Below, piece by piece: positions 49,059 through 58,050 of a stretch of 64,000 nucleotides of DNA. The DNA is from Conexibacter woesei Iso977N (lineage in GTDB: Bacteria > Actinomycetota > Thermoleophilia > Solirubrobacterales > Solirubrobacteraceae). The stretch's first letter is position 1. Each line of letters starts with the position of its first letter. Both the position numbers and the translations under genes were made by a program. A model generated the notes under the pieces. It had not been told where the DNA came from. It saw nothing but the letters and a program-made list of their open reading frames with translations, and ran no database searches. The stretch is taken from positions 682,001 through 746,000 of the forward strand of contig NZ_AUKG01000002.1 in the NCBI RefSeq assembly GCF_000424625.1, read 5' to 3'.

Positions 49059-50434
49059 TACGGGGTTCCTTCCGTGTTGATGTAGATGGTCTTGACCTCG
49101 GTGTAGGCGTCGGTCGCGTGCGGCCCCAGCTCGCGCCCGTAGCCGGACTGCTTGAAGCCGCCGAAGGGCGTGTTGACGCGCACCGAGGAGTTGGAGTTGA
49201 TCGACAGGTTGCCGCTCTCCACGGCCCGGGCGACGCGCAGCGCCTTGGCGCCGTCCCGGGTCCAGATCGAGCCGGAGAGCCCGTAGATGGTGTCGTTGGC
49301 GAGCGCGATCGCCTCGGCCTCGGTGTCGAACGGGACGATCACCGCGACCGGCCCGAAGATCTCGTCCACGACCGCGGGGTGGTCGAGCGGGACCGGCCAC
49401 AGGACCGTCGGCGGGAACCAGAAGCCGGGACCGTCGGGCGCGGAGCCCTGGATCGCGACCTCGACGCCGCCGTCGACGAACGCGCTGACCGACGCGCGCT
49501 GGTCCGCGCTGATCAAGGGCCCCATCTCGGTCGCGGGGTCCAAGGGGTCACCCACGCGGATCGACTCCACCGCGCCCTGCAAGTGCGACAGGAAGTCATC
49601 GACCGCGGACCGCTCCACGAGGATCCGCGAGCGCGCGCAGCAGTCCTGGCCCGCGTTGTCGAACACCGCCCACGGCGCGGCCTCGGCAGCGGCGCGCACG
49701 TCCGCATCCGCGAACACCACGTTCGCCGACTTGCCGCCCAGCTCCAAGGTCACGCGCTTGATCGTCCCCGCGGCGCCCGCGGCGATCGTCCGGCCGACCT
49801 CGGTGGAGCCGGTGAACGCGACCTTCGCCACGTCCGGGTGCTCGACCAGCCGCGTCCCGCACGTCCGGCCGGGGCCGACGACGACGTTCACCACGCCCTC
49901 GGGCAGCCCCGCCTCCAGGACCAACCCAGCGAACCGCACCGCCGTCAGCGGCGTCAGCTCCGCCGGCTTCAACACCACCGTGTTGCCCGCCGCCAGCGCC
50001 GGCGCCATCTTCCAGCACGCGATGTTCAGCGGGAAGTTCCACGGCGTGATCAGCCCGATCACGCCCATCGGCTCACGCTCGGTGAACGCGAGGCCGCCGG
50101 CCACCGGGATCGTCTCACCATTCGGACGCTCCACAGCGCCCGCGAAGTAGCGGAACGTCTCGATCGCCATGCCGATCTCACCCCGCGCCGAAGCCAGCGG
50201 CTTGCCGGCGTTGCGCGCCTCCAGCAGCGCCAGCTCCTCCCAGGCGCCCTCCATCGCCTCGACCACGCGCCGCAGCAGCCGCGCGCGGTCGCCCGGCGCG
50301 ACGGCGCGCCACGCCGGGAACGCGCGCCGCGCCGCCGCGACGGCGGCGTCGACCTCGTCGACGCCGCCTCGGGCGATGGTGTCCAGGGTCTGCTCGGTGG
50401 CGGGCTCGAGAACCGTGAGGGTCTCGGCGGACAC
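49058..50434 (-). CDS. NAD(P)-dependent aldehyde dehydrogenase
   Basis: 458 residues. Typical ALDH fold: TPWNFPLNIACWKMAPALAA with Asn133, LELGGKS with general base Glu231, GQDCCARSR with catalytic Cys265, and the C-terminal EIFGPVAVIVPF and NTPFGGFKQSGYGRELG. It oxidises an aldehyde to the acid; by sequence feel it is near aminoaldehyde / gamma-aminobutyraldehyde enzymes, which fits its neighbours (amino-acid permease, polyamine-type genes downstream). The exact substrate cannot be fixed. Confidence 0.9.
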   Translation of the reverse strand: MSAETLTVLEPATEQTLDTIARGGVDEVDAAVAAARRAFPAWRAVAPGDRARLLRRVVEAMEGAWEELALLEARNAGKPLASARGEIGMAIETFRYFAGAVERPNGETIPVAGGLAFTEREPMGVIGLITPWNFPLNIACWKMAPALAAGNTVVLKPAELTPLTAVRFAGLVLEAGLPEGVVNVVVGPGRTCGTRLVEHPDVAKVAFTGSTEVGRTIAAGAAGTIKRVTLELGGKSANVVFADADVRAAAEAAPWAVFDNAGQDCCARSRILVERSAVDDFLSHLQGAVESIRVGDPLDPATEMGPLISADQRASVSAFVDGGVEVAIQGSAPDGPGFWFPPTVLWPVPLDHPAVVDEIFGPVAVIVPFDTEAEAIALANDTIYGLSGSIWTRDGAKALRVARAVESGNLSINSNSSVRVNTPFGGFKQSGYGRELGPHATDAYTEVKTIYINTEGTP

Positions 50435-50437
50435 CGC

Positions 50438-52060
50438 CTACGCCCCGGCGGGTGCCGCGGCCGGACCGCCGGTCGCCGGCCCGTCGCCCGGGCCCTCGCC
50501 CAGCTCCGCCTCGAGCTCCTGCACCGTGTGCCGCGGCCCGGTGAACGTGTGCCGCGCGCTGAGCAGCCACCACAGGCCGACGAGGAGGAACACGCCGCCG
50601 GTCACGACCGGGGTGTAGTTGAACAGCGACCAGTCGAAGTCGCTCTCCCACGGCACGCCGGAGGAGCTGAACGGCATGTTGAAGCCGATGACCACGATGA
50701 TCGCGACCTCCGCGACCGCCAACAGGTTCATCCACCTGTACTTGTTGCCCAGCGTCCAGGGGCCGGGGACGAACGACGAGCCCGCGCGCCAGCGCAGGTA
50801 GATCGGGATCACGTAGGCGATGTACAACCCGATCACCCCGATCGACACGACCGCGGTGAACGCGACCGTCAGGCCGTCCTTGTTGCCCTTCAGCGCCGGC
50901 AGCGTGAGGATCAGCGCCAGGACCGCGACCGCGATCACGGCGTTGAACGGGACCCGCTTGCTGTCGACCTTGCTCCACAGGCGCCAGCCCGGGACCGCGC
51001 CGTCACGCGAGAAGGCGTACATCATGCGCGACGCGCTGGTCATGCACGACATGCCGCAGAACAGCTGGCCGATGACCGCGATGATCAGGATGAACTTCAC
51101 CCAGCCGCTGCCCATCGAGCTCTCGAACACCGCGAACACGGTGCCGCCGCCGGCGGTGACGGCCTTCTCGTTGGACGCCGCGAACGTGATCGCCAGCAGC
51201 ACGACGTAGCCGATCACCGCGCTGTAGAAGACCGAGCGCCAGACCCCCTTCGGCGCCGATTCCGCCGCTCCGTGGGTCTCCTCCGATACGTGCGCCGACG
51301 CGTCGAACCCGGTGATCGTGTACTGCGTCAGCAGGAACCCGAGTGGGAGCACGTACCACCAGAACATGCCGTGGCCGAAGCCCGAGTTGTTGATGGTGTG
51401 GGTGAAGACGAAGTCGGCCGACGCATGCTTGCTCGGCGCGAAGATCAACACCAGGACGATCGCGGCGACGCCGAGGACGTGCCACCACACCGACACGCCG
51501 TTGAGCATCGCGACGAGGTGGCTGCCGCGGATGTTGATCGCGACGTGCAGGCACAGGATCAGCGCGAAGAGGATGAACGTCTCACGCAGCCCGTGGGCGG
51601 TGTCGCCGAAGTTCAACCCCAGGACGTTGACCCTGTAGAGGCCGAGGATCACGCCGAGGAACTGCCCGGCGAAGTAGTCGACCGACGCCACGATCGCGAT
51701 CAACCCCAATAGGTTGAACCAGCCCGTGAACCAGCCCCACACTGGACCGCCGAGCTTGGCCGCCCACCAGTAGATGCCGCCCGCCGTCGGGTACGCCGAG
51801 ACCAGCTCCGACATGCAGAAGGCGATGATGAGGATGAACGCCGAGATGATCGGCCAGCCCCACGAGATCGCGACCGGTCCACCGTTGTTCCACGCCTGGT
51901 AGTAGGTCGTGAAGCACCCGGCAAGGACCGAGATGATGGTGAACGAGATCGCGAAGTTCTGGAAGCCGCTCCACGAGCGGTTCAGCTCCTGCTTGTACCC
52001 CAACTCCGCCAGCCGCTGCTCGTCGCTTGAAGCGCGAGCAGCCACGTCGACGTCAGCCAT
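50438..52060 (-). CDS. APC family amino acid permease
   Basis: 540 residues, twelve predicted helices. LGYKQELNRSWSGFQNFAIS and FTIISVLAGCFTTYYQAWNN, then CMSELVSAYPTAGGIYWWAA, are the start of the APC (GabP/choline-ethanolamine-type) permeases; TQYTITGFDASAHVSEETHG is the conserved helix 6-7 region. It imports an amino acid or amine (GABA-like or choline/ethanolamine-like), in line with the adjacent aldehyde dehydrogenase. ATG at 52060 with GGAGAGGG upstream. A Pro/Ala-rich cytoplasmic tail follows helix 12. Confidence 0.9.
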   Translation of the reverse strand: MADVDVAARASSDEQRLAELGYKQELNRSWSGFQNFAISFTIISVLAGCFTTYYQAWNNGGPVAISWGWPIISAFILIIAFCMSELVSAYPTAGGIYWWAAKLGGPVWGWFTGWFNLLGLIAIVASVDYFAGQFLGVILGLYRVNVLGLNFGDTAHGLRETFILFALILCLHVAINIRGSHLVAMLNGVSVWWHVLGVAAIVLVLIFAPSKHASADFVFTHTINNSGFGHGMFWWYVLPLGFLLTQYTITGFDASAHVSEETHGAAESAPKGVWRSVFYSAVIGYVVLLAITFAASNEKAVTAGGGTVFAVFESSMGSGWVKFILIIAVIGQLFCGMSCMTSASRMMYAFSRDGAVPGWRLWSKVDSKRVPFNAVIAVAVLALILTLPALKGNKDGLTVAFTAVVSIGVIGLYIAYVIPIYLRWRAGSSFVPGPWTLGNKYRWMNLLAVAEVAIIVVIGFNMPFSSSGVPWESDFDWSLFNYTPVVTGGVFLLVGLWWLLSARHTFTGPRHTVQELEAELGEGPGDGPATGGPAAAPAGA

Positions 52061-52236
52061 GCGCGTGCATCCCTCTCCGAAAAGGTGTGAACAGCCATCC
52101 TTAGGGATGGCGGCGCGAATGTACGCCGGGCCGCGGACGGAAGTCAAGTGCCGATCGCCACGATCGCGTATGAACGTCCTTCGACATCCGGTCGAAGCCG
52201 GGCGGCGGGCGCCGGGTCGTGTGGCATGGTGTCCGG
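52061..52236. promoter_or_regulatory. Divergent region, permease operon / antiporter
   Basis: 176 bp. It holds the permease ribosome site and, on the other strand, a CATGGT -10-like box (52225-52230) 6 nt before the GTG at 52237. AACAGCCATCCTTAGGGATGGCGG (52090-52113) contains a short inverted repeat GCCATCC/GGATGGC, possibly an operator or terminator. Confidence 0.45.
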
Positions 52237-54039
52237 GTGCACGACGGCGAGCGCATCCTCATCGTGGGCGCGCTGCTGTCCGCCGGTCTGCTGGCGTCGC
52301 TCGTCGCGTCCCGCGTCCGGGTCCCCGGGCTCGTGCTGTTCCTGGCGATCGGGATGCTCGTCGGGACCGACGGGGCGGGGTGGATCGACTTCGACGACTA
52401 CGCGGTGGCGCGCACGGTCGGGATCGTGGCGCTGATCCTGATCCTGTTCGAGGGCGGACTGGCGGCCGGGATCCCGGAGATCCGGCCGGTGCTGGGCGTG
52501 TCGCTGACGCTGGCGATCGTGGGGACGGTCCTGACGGCGGTCGTGACCGGGCTGGTCGCGGCGTGGCTGTTCGACTTCAACACGACCGAGGGGCTGCTGG
52601 TCGGGTCGATCGTGGCGGGCACCGACGGTGCGGCGATCTTCGCGCTGCTGCGCGGGTCGACGCTGCGGCGGCGGCTGGCGCGGACGCTGGAGGGCGAGTC
52701 GGGGCTCAACGACCCGATCGCGGTGCTGCTGGTCGTCGGGTTCATCCACCACCTGCAGAACCCGGACTACGGGCTGCCGGAGTTCCTGTTGCTGTTCGCG
52801 CGGCAGATCGCGATCGGCGGCCTGGTCGGGGTGGGCGTCGGCTACGTGGTGACGTGGGCGCTGCGCGAGGCCAAGCTGGCGAGCGGCGGCCTGTACCCGG
52901 TCGCGACGCTGGCGGGGTGCGCGGTCGCGTTCGGCGTGGCCGACACCGCGCACGGGTCCGGGTTCCTGGCGGTCTACCTGGTGGGGTTGATGCTCGGCAG
53001 CGCGACGATCCCGGCGCGCCAGACGATCGCGGCGTTCCACGAGGGCATGGCGTGGGTCGCGCAGTTGTCGATGTTCTTGGTCCTGGGGTTGTTGGTGTTC
53101 CCGAGCCAGCTGGCCGACGTGGCGTTGGAGGGCACCGTGCTGGCGCTGGTGCTGGTGTTCGTCGCGCGGCCGCTGGCGACGGTGATCTGCACGGCGCCGT
53201 TCGGGTTCTCGTGGCAGGAGCAGGCGGTGCTGGGGTGGGCGGGGCTGCGCGGGGCGGTGCCGGTGGTGCTGGCGACGTTCCCGGTGATCGACCACATCCC
53301 GCGCGCGGGCGAGTTCTTCAACATCGTGTTCTTCGTCGTGCTGTTGTCCACCATCTTGCAGGGCACGACGTTCGAGTGGTTGGCCAAGAAGCTGCGCGTG
53401 ACCACCGACGACCCGGCGCTGCCGCGGCCGCTGGCGGAGTCCGGGACGATCCGGCGGCTGGGCGCGGAGGTGCTGGAGTTCCCGGTCGCGCCGGACGACG
53501 CGATCGTCGGGCTGGCGGTGCGCGACCTGGGGCTGCCGCGGGAGGCGGTCGTCAACGTCATCGTGCGTGAGGGGCAGGCGATCCCGCCGCGCGGGTCGAC
53601 GCGGGTGGTGGCGGGCGACCGGCTGCACGTGCTCTACCGCGAGGAGACGTCGCGCGAGTTGGTGTCCTTGACGTCGTCGTGGCGGACGGGGCCGATCGGG
53701 CCGCGGGCGCGGCCGGCGCGGGCGGTCCGGAGCTCGTCGACGATCTTCAGCGCGCGGCCGTGGACGGACGCCGACGGCGACGCGACGCGGCCGGCGAGGG
53801 TGGGGGAGCAGGACGTCGTGGACCTGCTGCGGATCCGGCGCGACGCGCCCGGGTCGCTGGTCGTCCTGGCCGACGGGCGCTACGCGCTGTGCGGTGCGGT
53901 CCTGGTCGTCGGCGCGCGCCGGCAGGTGACCGGCTGGATCGAGCGGCGCATGCCGGCGGCGGGCGAGGCCGAGCGCGCGTGGCTGCGGACGGTGCTGGGC
54001 GCGGTCGCCACGGATCTCGCCGAAGCCCGTCGTTCGTAG
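52237..54039 (+). CDS. Cation/proton antiporter (NhaP2/CvrA type, CPA1) with C-terminal regulatory domains
   Basis: 600 residues. Some 12-13 membrane helices in residues 1-380 with the antiporter signatures LFEGGLAAGIPEI, GSIVAGTDGAAIFALLRGS, LEGESGLNDPIAVLLVVGF (two Asp/Asn in the transport core) and GWAGLRGAVPVVLATFPVID. The cytoplasmic tail holds a TrkA-C/RCK-C-type domain (PDDAIVGLAVRDLGLPREAV...VVAGDRLHVLYREE) and a CorC/HlyC-like end. It exchanges K+ or Na+ for protons. GTG 52237 is 6 nt after a -10-like box (leaderless); TTG/GTG codons farther upstream lack support. Confidence 0.85.
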   Translation: MHDGERILIVGALLSAGLLASLVASRVRVPGLVLFLAIGMLVGTDGAGWIDFDDYAVARTVGIVALILILFEGGLAAGIPEIRPVLGVSLTLAIVGTVLTAVVTGLVAAWLFDFNTTEGLLVGSIVAGTDGAAIFALLRGSTLRRRLARTLEGESGLNDPIAVLLVVGFIHHLQNPDYGLPEFLLLFARQIAIGGLVGVGVGYVVTWALREAKLASGGLYPVATLAGCAVAFGVADTAHGSGFLAVYLVGLMLGSATIPARQTIAAFHEGMAWVAQLSMFLVLGLLVFPSQLADVALEGTVLALVLVFVARPLATVICTAPFGFSWQEQAVLGWAGLRGAVPVVLATFPVIDHIPRAGEFFNIVFFVVLLSTILQGTTFEWLAKKLRVTTDDPALPRPLAESGTIRRLGAEVLEFPVAPDDAIVGLAVRDLGLPREAVVNVIVREGQAIPPRGSTRVVAGDRLHVLYREETSRELVSLTSSWRTGPIGPRARPARAVRSSSTIFSARPWTDADGDATRPARVGEQDVVDLLRIRRDAPGSLVVLADGRYALCGAVLVVGARRQVTGWIERRMPAAGEAERAWLRTVLGAVATDLAEARRS

Positions 54040-54051
54040 ACTCCCGTCGCG

Positions 54052-54801
54052 ATGGCCCGCCTCGCCGAAGAGCAGATCCAGGAGTTCTACGAGCAGTGCT
54101 ACACGCCGGGGGTCGACGGCGACAAGTACCGGCGCTGGCGTGAGCTGGGCGCCGAGGGCAAGGCGGACCACGTGATGGCGCTGGTCGCGCGGGCGGGCAT
54201 TGCCGCGCCGCGAACGGTCTGCGAGGTCGGTTGTGGTGACGGCGCCGTGCTGTCGGTGCTGGGGCGGCGCGGGTTCGGCGGGTCGCGGGTGGGCTATGAG
54301 ATCTCCGCTTCGGGCGTGAAGCTGACGGCCGAGCGCGAGGAGGTCGACGGCGCCTGGGTCTTCGACGGCTCGCACCTGCCGGTGGCGGATGACGCGTACG
54401 ACCTGGTGTTCGCCACGCACGTCCTGGAGCACGTCCCGGACCCGGCGCCGCTGACGCGCGAAATGCTGCGCGCGGGGCGGGCCGTGGTGATCGAGGTGCC
54501 GCTGGAGGCGAACGTCTCGGCCCATCGCCCGGCGGCGCGGGCGGCGTCGGAGGGCGTCGGGCACCTGCACCGCTTCCACCGCCGCGCGATCCGCGGCCTC
54601 GTCGAGGACTGCGGCGGCCGCGTCGCCGCGGAGCTGGTCGACCCCCTGCCGCGCGCGGTGCACACCTTCGGGGCGGAGTCCGGCAAGGCGCGCGCGAAGG
54701 GGACGGTGAAGTGGGCCGTCCGGGCAGGCGCGGCCGCAGTCCCGGCGCTCGGCGAGCGCCTGATCACGCTGCACTTCGCCGTGCTCGCCCTGCCCGCCTG
54801 A
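54052..54801 (+). CDS. Class I SAM-dependent methyltransferase
   Basis: 249 residues. An N-terminal cap with IQEFYEQCYTPGVDGDKYRR precedes motif I (VCEVGCGDGAVLSVL), YEISASGVKL (acidic pocket with Glu), DLVFATHVLEHVPDPAPLTR and RAVVIEVPLEANV. Looks like a small-molecule or lipid methyltransferase of the Methyltransf_11/23 kind. A TAGACT -10-like box (54037-54042), which includes the antiporter's stop, sits 9 nt before the ATG, so it may have its own promoter. Confidence 0.83.
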   Translation: MARLAEEQIQEFYEQCYTPGVDGDKYRRWRELGAEGKADHVMALVARAGIAAPRTVCEVGCGDGAVLSVLGRRGFGGSRVGYEISASGVKLTAEREEVDGAWVFDGSHLPVADDAYDLVFATHVLEHVPDPAPLTREMLRAGRAVVIEVPLEANVSAHRPAARAASEGVGHLHRFHRRAIRGLVEDCGGRVAAELVDPLPRAVHTFGAESGKARAKGTVKWAVRAGAAAVPALGERLITLHFAVLALPA

Positions 54802-54835
54802 CGCGCTCCACGCACCCGCTCCGTGATCCAAGTCG

Positions 54836-55599
54836 TTGGTCGAGGATGGACGGCTCCTCGCCGTCGTGGCTGCTGCCGCGCTGGTTCCCGCGACCGCCGC
54901 CGAGGCCAAGAAGGCGCCGCGTCTCGACGACGCGGTCTACACCGTCGTTGCGCGGGTCACGATGGATGAGTCGTGGAACTACGACGAGAACACGACGGAT
55001 CTGTGCCTCGATGGATGCTCGGTCGAGGAGAAGGGCTCGGGCTCGGCGCATCTGTCGGTGAAGTCGAAGCCGACGAAGTGGATGGTCATGCGCGGGGTCC
55101 GAGGGCGGCCGCCGGCGATCGACGTCGGGACCGGCGAGGGCGCGGCCGCCGTCGGCGTGTTCAAGCGCGATGGCGCGCTGACGACGACGCACGCCGGCTC
55201 CTGGGCCGCCGCCAACCCGCCGGAGTCGCTGCCCGCCGACGGCTGCGGCACCAGGAGCGTCACGGTGCCGTTCCACCTCGCGTTCACCGACAGGACGACG
55301 CTGGCGCCGAGCATCGACGCGGACTTCGACACCGCCGACTGCCCGGCCGGCCGAACACCGGCCTCATCTGGGACGGCGGCGGCGACGGTCCGTCGCTGAA
55401 CGACGTCGAGACCACCACGTCGCCCACCCGCTTCCTCAGCGCGCGCGCCTTCACGGTGCGCGGCACGAAGACGTGGCACGCGTCCGCCGACCCCGTCAGC
55501 GGTGGCGCCAACCGGACGCGTTCCGGCGCCAAGACCGTCACGTGGTCCTGGGAGGTCACGTTCAACATGGACAAGAAGAAGCCGAAGCGGCATCGCTGA
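54836..55599 (+). pseudogene. Secreted protein gene with a frameshift
   Basis: A signal peptide (RLLAVVAAAALVPATAAEA) opens a frame starting at TTG 54836. Coding sequence (VYTVVARVTMDESWNYDENT, TVPFHLAFTDRTTLAPSIDA, DFDTADCPAG) continues to about 55348 and then goes on in another frame (PNTGLIWDGGGDGPSLNDVE, FTVRGTKTWHASADPVSGGA) to the stop at 55599. The break lies in the repeat CCGGCCGGCC. One lost or gained base would explain it: a sequencing error, a true mutation, or variation. The whole would be about 250 residues, an exported beta-rich protein of unknown role. Confidence 0.6.
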
Positions 55600-55639
55600 G
55601 CGACGCTGCGCAGCTCGCCACCCGTGTAGGTTGCGGGTG

Positions 55640-56029
55640 GTGAGCGCGCGCAACGTCCTCGGCGGCACGCTGGAACCCTGCGGCATCGAGCCGCTGACCG
55701 GCTTCTACCGCGACGGGTCCTGCGTGACCGGCCCGGAGGACCTCGGCAGCCACACGATCTGCGCGGTCGTGACGACCGACTTCCTCGAGCACCAGCGCGC
55801 GATCGGCAACGACCTGACGACGCCGATGCCCCAGTACCGCTTCCCGGGCCTCGTCCCCGGCGACCGCTGGTGCGTCACCGCCGCCAACTGGCTGCGCGCC
55901 TACCACGACGACGCGCCCGCGTTCGTCGTCCTCGCCTCCTCGCACGAGCGCGCACTGGAGATCGTCCCGCTCGAGGCGCTGCGCGAACACGCGGTCGACG
56001 TCCCGGCCGACCCCGGCGCGCTGTCCTGA
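55640..56029 (+). CDS. DUF2237 family protein
   Basis: 129 residues matching DUF2237 almost end to end: NVLGGTLEPCGIEPLTGFYR DG, LGSHTICAVVTTDFLEHQ, IGNDLTTPMPQYRFPGLVPG, RWCVTAANWLRAYHDDAPAF and SSHERALEIVPLEAL. The family has conserved Cys residues that may bind a metal; function unknown. GTG 55640 lies 7 nt after a TAGGTT -10 box, implying a leaderless message; GTG 55637 is in frame as well. Confidence 0.88.
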   Translation: MSARNVLGGTLEPCGIEPLTGFYRDGSCVTGPEDLGSHTICAVVTTDFLEHQRAIGNDLTTPMPQYRFPGLVPGDRWCVTAANWLRAYHDDAPAFVVLASSHERALEIVPLEALREHAVDVPADPGALS

Positions 56030-56036
56030 CGCGCGG

Positions 56037-56042
56037 TAGGGT
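56037..56042 (+). promoter_or_regulatory. -10 box of the SnoaL-like gene
   Basis: TAGGGT, 6 nt before the ATG at 56049: the same sequence and nearly the same distance as at glnA (38297) and the cytochrome gene (36345). Confidence 0.5.
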
Positions 56043-56048
56043 CGCGCG

Positions 56049-56519
56049 ATGCCCGACGAGAACGCGCAGCTGATCGAGCGGTTCTACGAGGCGTTCGGCG
56101 CCCGCGACGGCGCGGCGATGGCCGCGTGCTACACGCCGGACGCGGTCTTCAGCGACCCCGTCTTCGGCGAGCTGCGCGGGGCCGACCCGGGGCGCATGTG
56201 GATCATGCTGACCGGCCGCGCGCAGGACCTGGCGATCACGCTGGAGTCGCACTCCGCGTCGGGCGAGACCGGCGAGGCGCACTGGCTCGCCGACTACACG
56301 TTCGGCGCGACGGGGCGGAGGGTCCACAACGACGTGCGGGCGAGGTTCGTCTTCCGCGACGGCCTGATCGCCGAGCACCACGACGCGTTCTCGTTCTACG
56401 CCTGGTCACGCCAGGCGCTCGGCCCGGCCGGCCTGCTGCTCGGCTGGACGCCGATCCTGCGCAACAAGGTCCGCGGCCAGGCGCTGGAAGGGCTGGCGGC
56501 GGCTCCGCCGTCCGCCTAG
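56049..56519 (+). CDS. SnoaL-like / NTF2-fold protein
   Basis: 156 residues. An NTF2-like fold of SnoaL type: NAQLIERFYEAFGARDGAAM, AACYTPDAVFSDPVFGELRG, ITLESHSASGETGEAHWLAD and ARFVFRDGLIAEHHDAFSFY. Such proteins are hydrolases, isomerases or binding proteins for small molecules. The C-terminus has a short hydrophobic stretch (ALGPAGLLLGWTPIL). The end overlaps the convergent methyltransferase gene by 4 bp. Confidence 0.83.
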   Translation: MPDENAQLIERFYEAFGARDGAAMAACYTPDAVFSDPVFGELRGADPGRMWIMLTGRAQDLAITLESHSASGETGEAHWLADYTFGATGRRVHNDVRARFVFRDGLIAEHHDAFSFYAWSRQALGPAGLLLGWTPILRNKVRGQALEGLAAAPPSA

Positions 56520-57286
56520 CGCGTCGCGACGATCACGAGCCGCGTCGCCGTCCCGAACGGCGTGCCGTCGAGGTCGCCGAAGCACGAGGTCTTCACGAAC
56601 CCCGCCGCGCGGAGCATGTGCACCAACTCGGTCGCGGTGTAGACCCGCGCCTCGAACGTCCGGGAGTCCCGCCCGCCGTCCTTGTCGATCAGCGTCTGCG
56701 TCGTCTGGGTGACGCCCGATGCCGGGTCGAACGTCCGCTGCTCCAGCAGCAGCCGCCCCGCGCCGAGCAGCGACCAGCCGGTCTCCGTGAAGTCCCGGAC
56801 CAGCAGGTCCCGGTGCATCGTCTCGACGACCAGCCGCCCACCCGGCCGCAGGACCCGCGCGACCTCGCCCAACACCCGCGTGTCCTCCTCGTCGCCGAGG
56901 TAGCCGAGCGACGTGTACAGGTTGAGCGCCGCGTCGAACGACGCGTCGGCGAACGGCAGCTCGCGGTAGTCGGCCTCGACGAACACGGGCGCCGCACCAG
57001 CCTCACCCGCCGCCCGCCGCTCCGCCTCCGCGAGCAGCGCCCGCGACCGATCCACACCCGTCACCGCGTACCCCGCCGCCGCCAACGGGATCGCATGCCG
57101 CCCGAACCCGCACGCCACATCCAGCAGCGCACCACCCTCCGGGCACCGCGCCAACCCGGCGGCCGCCTCGGCCTGCAGCCGCGCCTCGTCGCGCGGCTCC
57201 GCCGACCCGGCGTGCACGCGCAGGTAGAAGTCGCTGAAGAACGCGTCCCAGGTCTCCTGGGAGCTCGGGGTCCGACCGGCGGCCAT
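56516..57286 (-). CDS. Class I SAM-dependent methyltransferase
   Basis: 256 residues. SQETWDAFFSDFYLRVHAGS at the start; motif I LLDVACGFGRHAIPLAAAGY, VTGVDRSRALLAEAERRA, then DYRELPFADASFDAALNLYT and VLRPGGRLVVETMHRDLLV. A small-molecule methyltransferase of the Methyltransf_25 type. Convergent with the SnoaL-like gene. Substrate unknown. Confidence 0.85.
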   Translation of the reverse strand: MAAGRTPSSQETWDAFFSDFYLRVHAGSAEPRDEARLQAEAAAGLARCPEGGALLDVACGFGRHAIPLAAAGYAVTGVDRSRALLAEAERRAAGEAGAAPVFVEADYRELPFADASFDAALNLYTSLGYLGDEEDTRVLGEVARVLRPGGRLVVETMHRDLLVRDFTETGWSLLGAGRLLLEQRTFDPASGVTQTTQTLIDKDGGRDSRTFEARVYTATELVHMLRAAGFVKTSCFGDLDGTPFGTATRLVIVATR

Positions 57287-57306
57287 GCCCCGAGCCTAGG
57301 ACAACG

Positions 57307-58044
57307 TCAGTCCGCGCCGGGCATGAGCCCCGCCAGGACCAGCTCGGTCCCGCGGAGGTGCTCGGCCATGATGCGCACCGCGCCGTCCGGATCCTTCGCG
57401 CGGATCCGGGTCAGCAGCTGTGCGTGCTGGGCGTTGGCGTGCTCGAGGATCTCCGGTGGGTGGGCGATGTAGGAGATGAGGTCGGTCATCTGGCCCTGGG
57501 ACTCGGTCGCCATCGCGACCAACCGCGGTGACTTGGTCGCCTCCGCCAGCCCGATGTGGAAGCGCACGTCGGCCTGGCGGTAGGCCGGGAAGTCCTCGGC
57601 CATGTCGTCCATCGCCACGACCAGCTCGTCGAGCGGCGCCAGCTCCTCCTCGACGGCCCGGACGGCGGCCAGCGACGCGATCCCCAGCTCGATCCCCAGC
57701 CGCACGTCGCACGCGCCGCGCCAGGACGCCAGCACCGCGCGCGACGGCGGGTCCAGCGGCGGCGGCCGCTCGGCGACGAACGTCCCGCCGCCGCGGCCCC
57801 GGACCGCATGGAGGTGCCCGGACTGCGCCAACGCGGTCAGAGCCTGCCGCAAGGTCGACCGCGAGATCTCCAGCCGCGTGCACAGCTCGCGCTCCGCCGG
57901 CAGCCGCGCGCCCGGCGCCAGCAGCCCCAGCTTGATCGCCGTTCCGAGCCGCTCCAGCGTCTCCTCGAACGCCGTCTGCGACCGCACCGGCGCGAAGACG
58001 GTCTCGAAGGACGGAAGTTCGGAGGAGGAAGTCGGAACGCTCAT
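57307..58044 (-). CDS. GntR-family (FadR/FCD) transcriptional regulator
   Basis: 245 residues. N-terminal winged HTH (PGARLPAERELCTRLEISRS, TLRQALTALAQSGHLHAVRG, RGGGTFV) and a helical FCD ligand domain with metal-ligand-like residues (RQADVRFHIGLAEATKSPRL; AHPPEILEHANAQHAQLLTR). Regulators of this type sense organic acids or amino-acid catabolites. It follows the PuuA-like ligase gene by 6 bp in the same operon and probably controls both blocks of amine genes around it. Confidence 0.88.
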   Translation of the reverse strand: MSVPTSSSELPSFETVFAPVRSQTAFEETLERLGTAIKLGLLAPGARLPAERELCTRLEISRSTLRQALTALAQSGHLHAVRGRGGGTFVAERPPPLDPPSRAVLASWRGACDVRLGIELGIASLAAVRAVEEELAPLDELVVAMDDMAEDFPAYRQADVRFHIGLAEATKSPRLVAMATESQGQMTDLISYIAHPPEILEHANAQHAQLLTRIRAKDPDGAVRIMAEHLRGTELVLAGLMPGAD

Positions 58045-58050
58045 CTCAGC

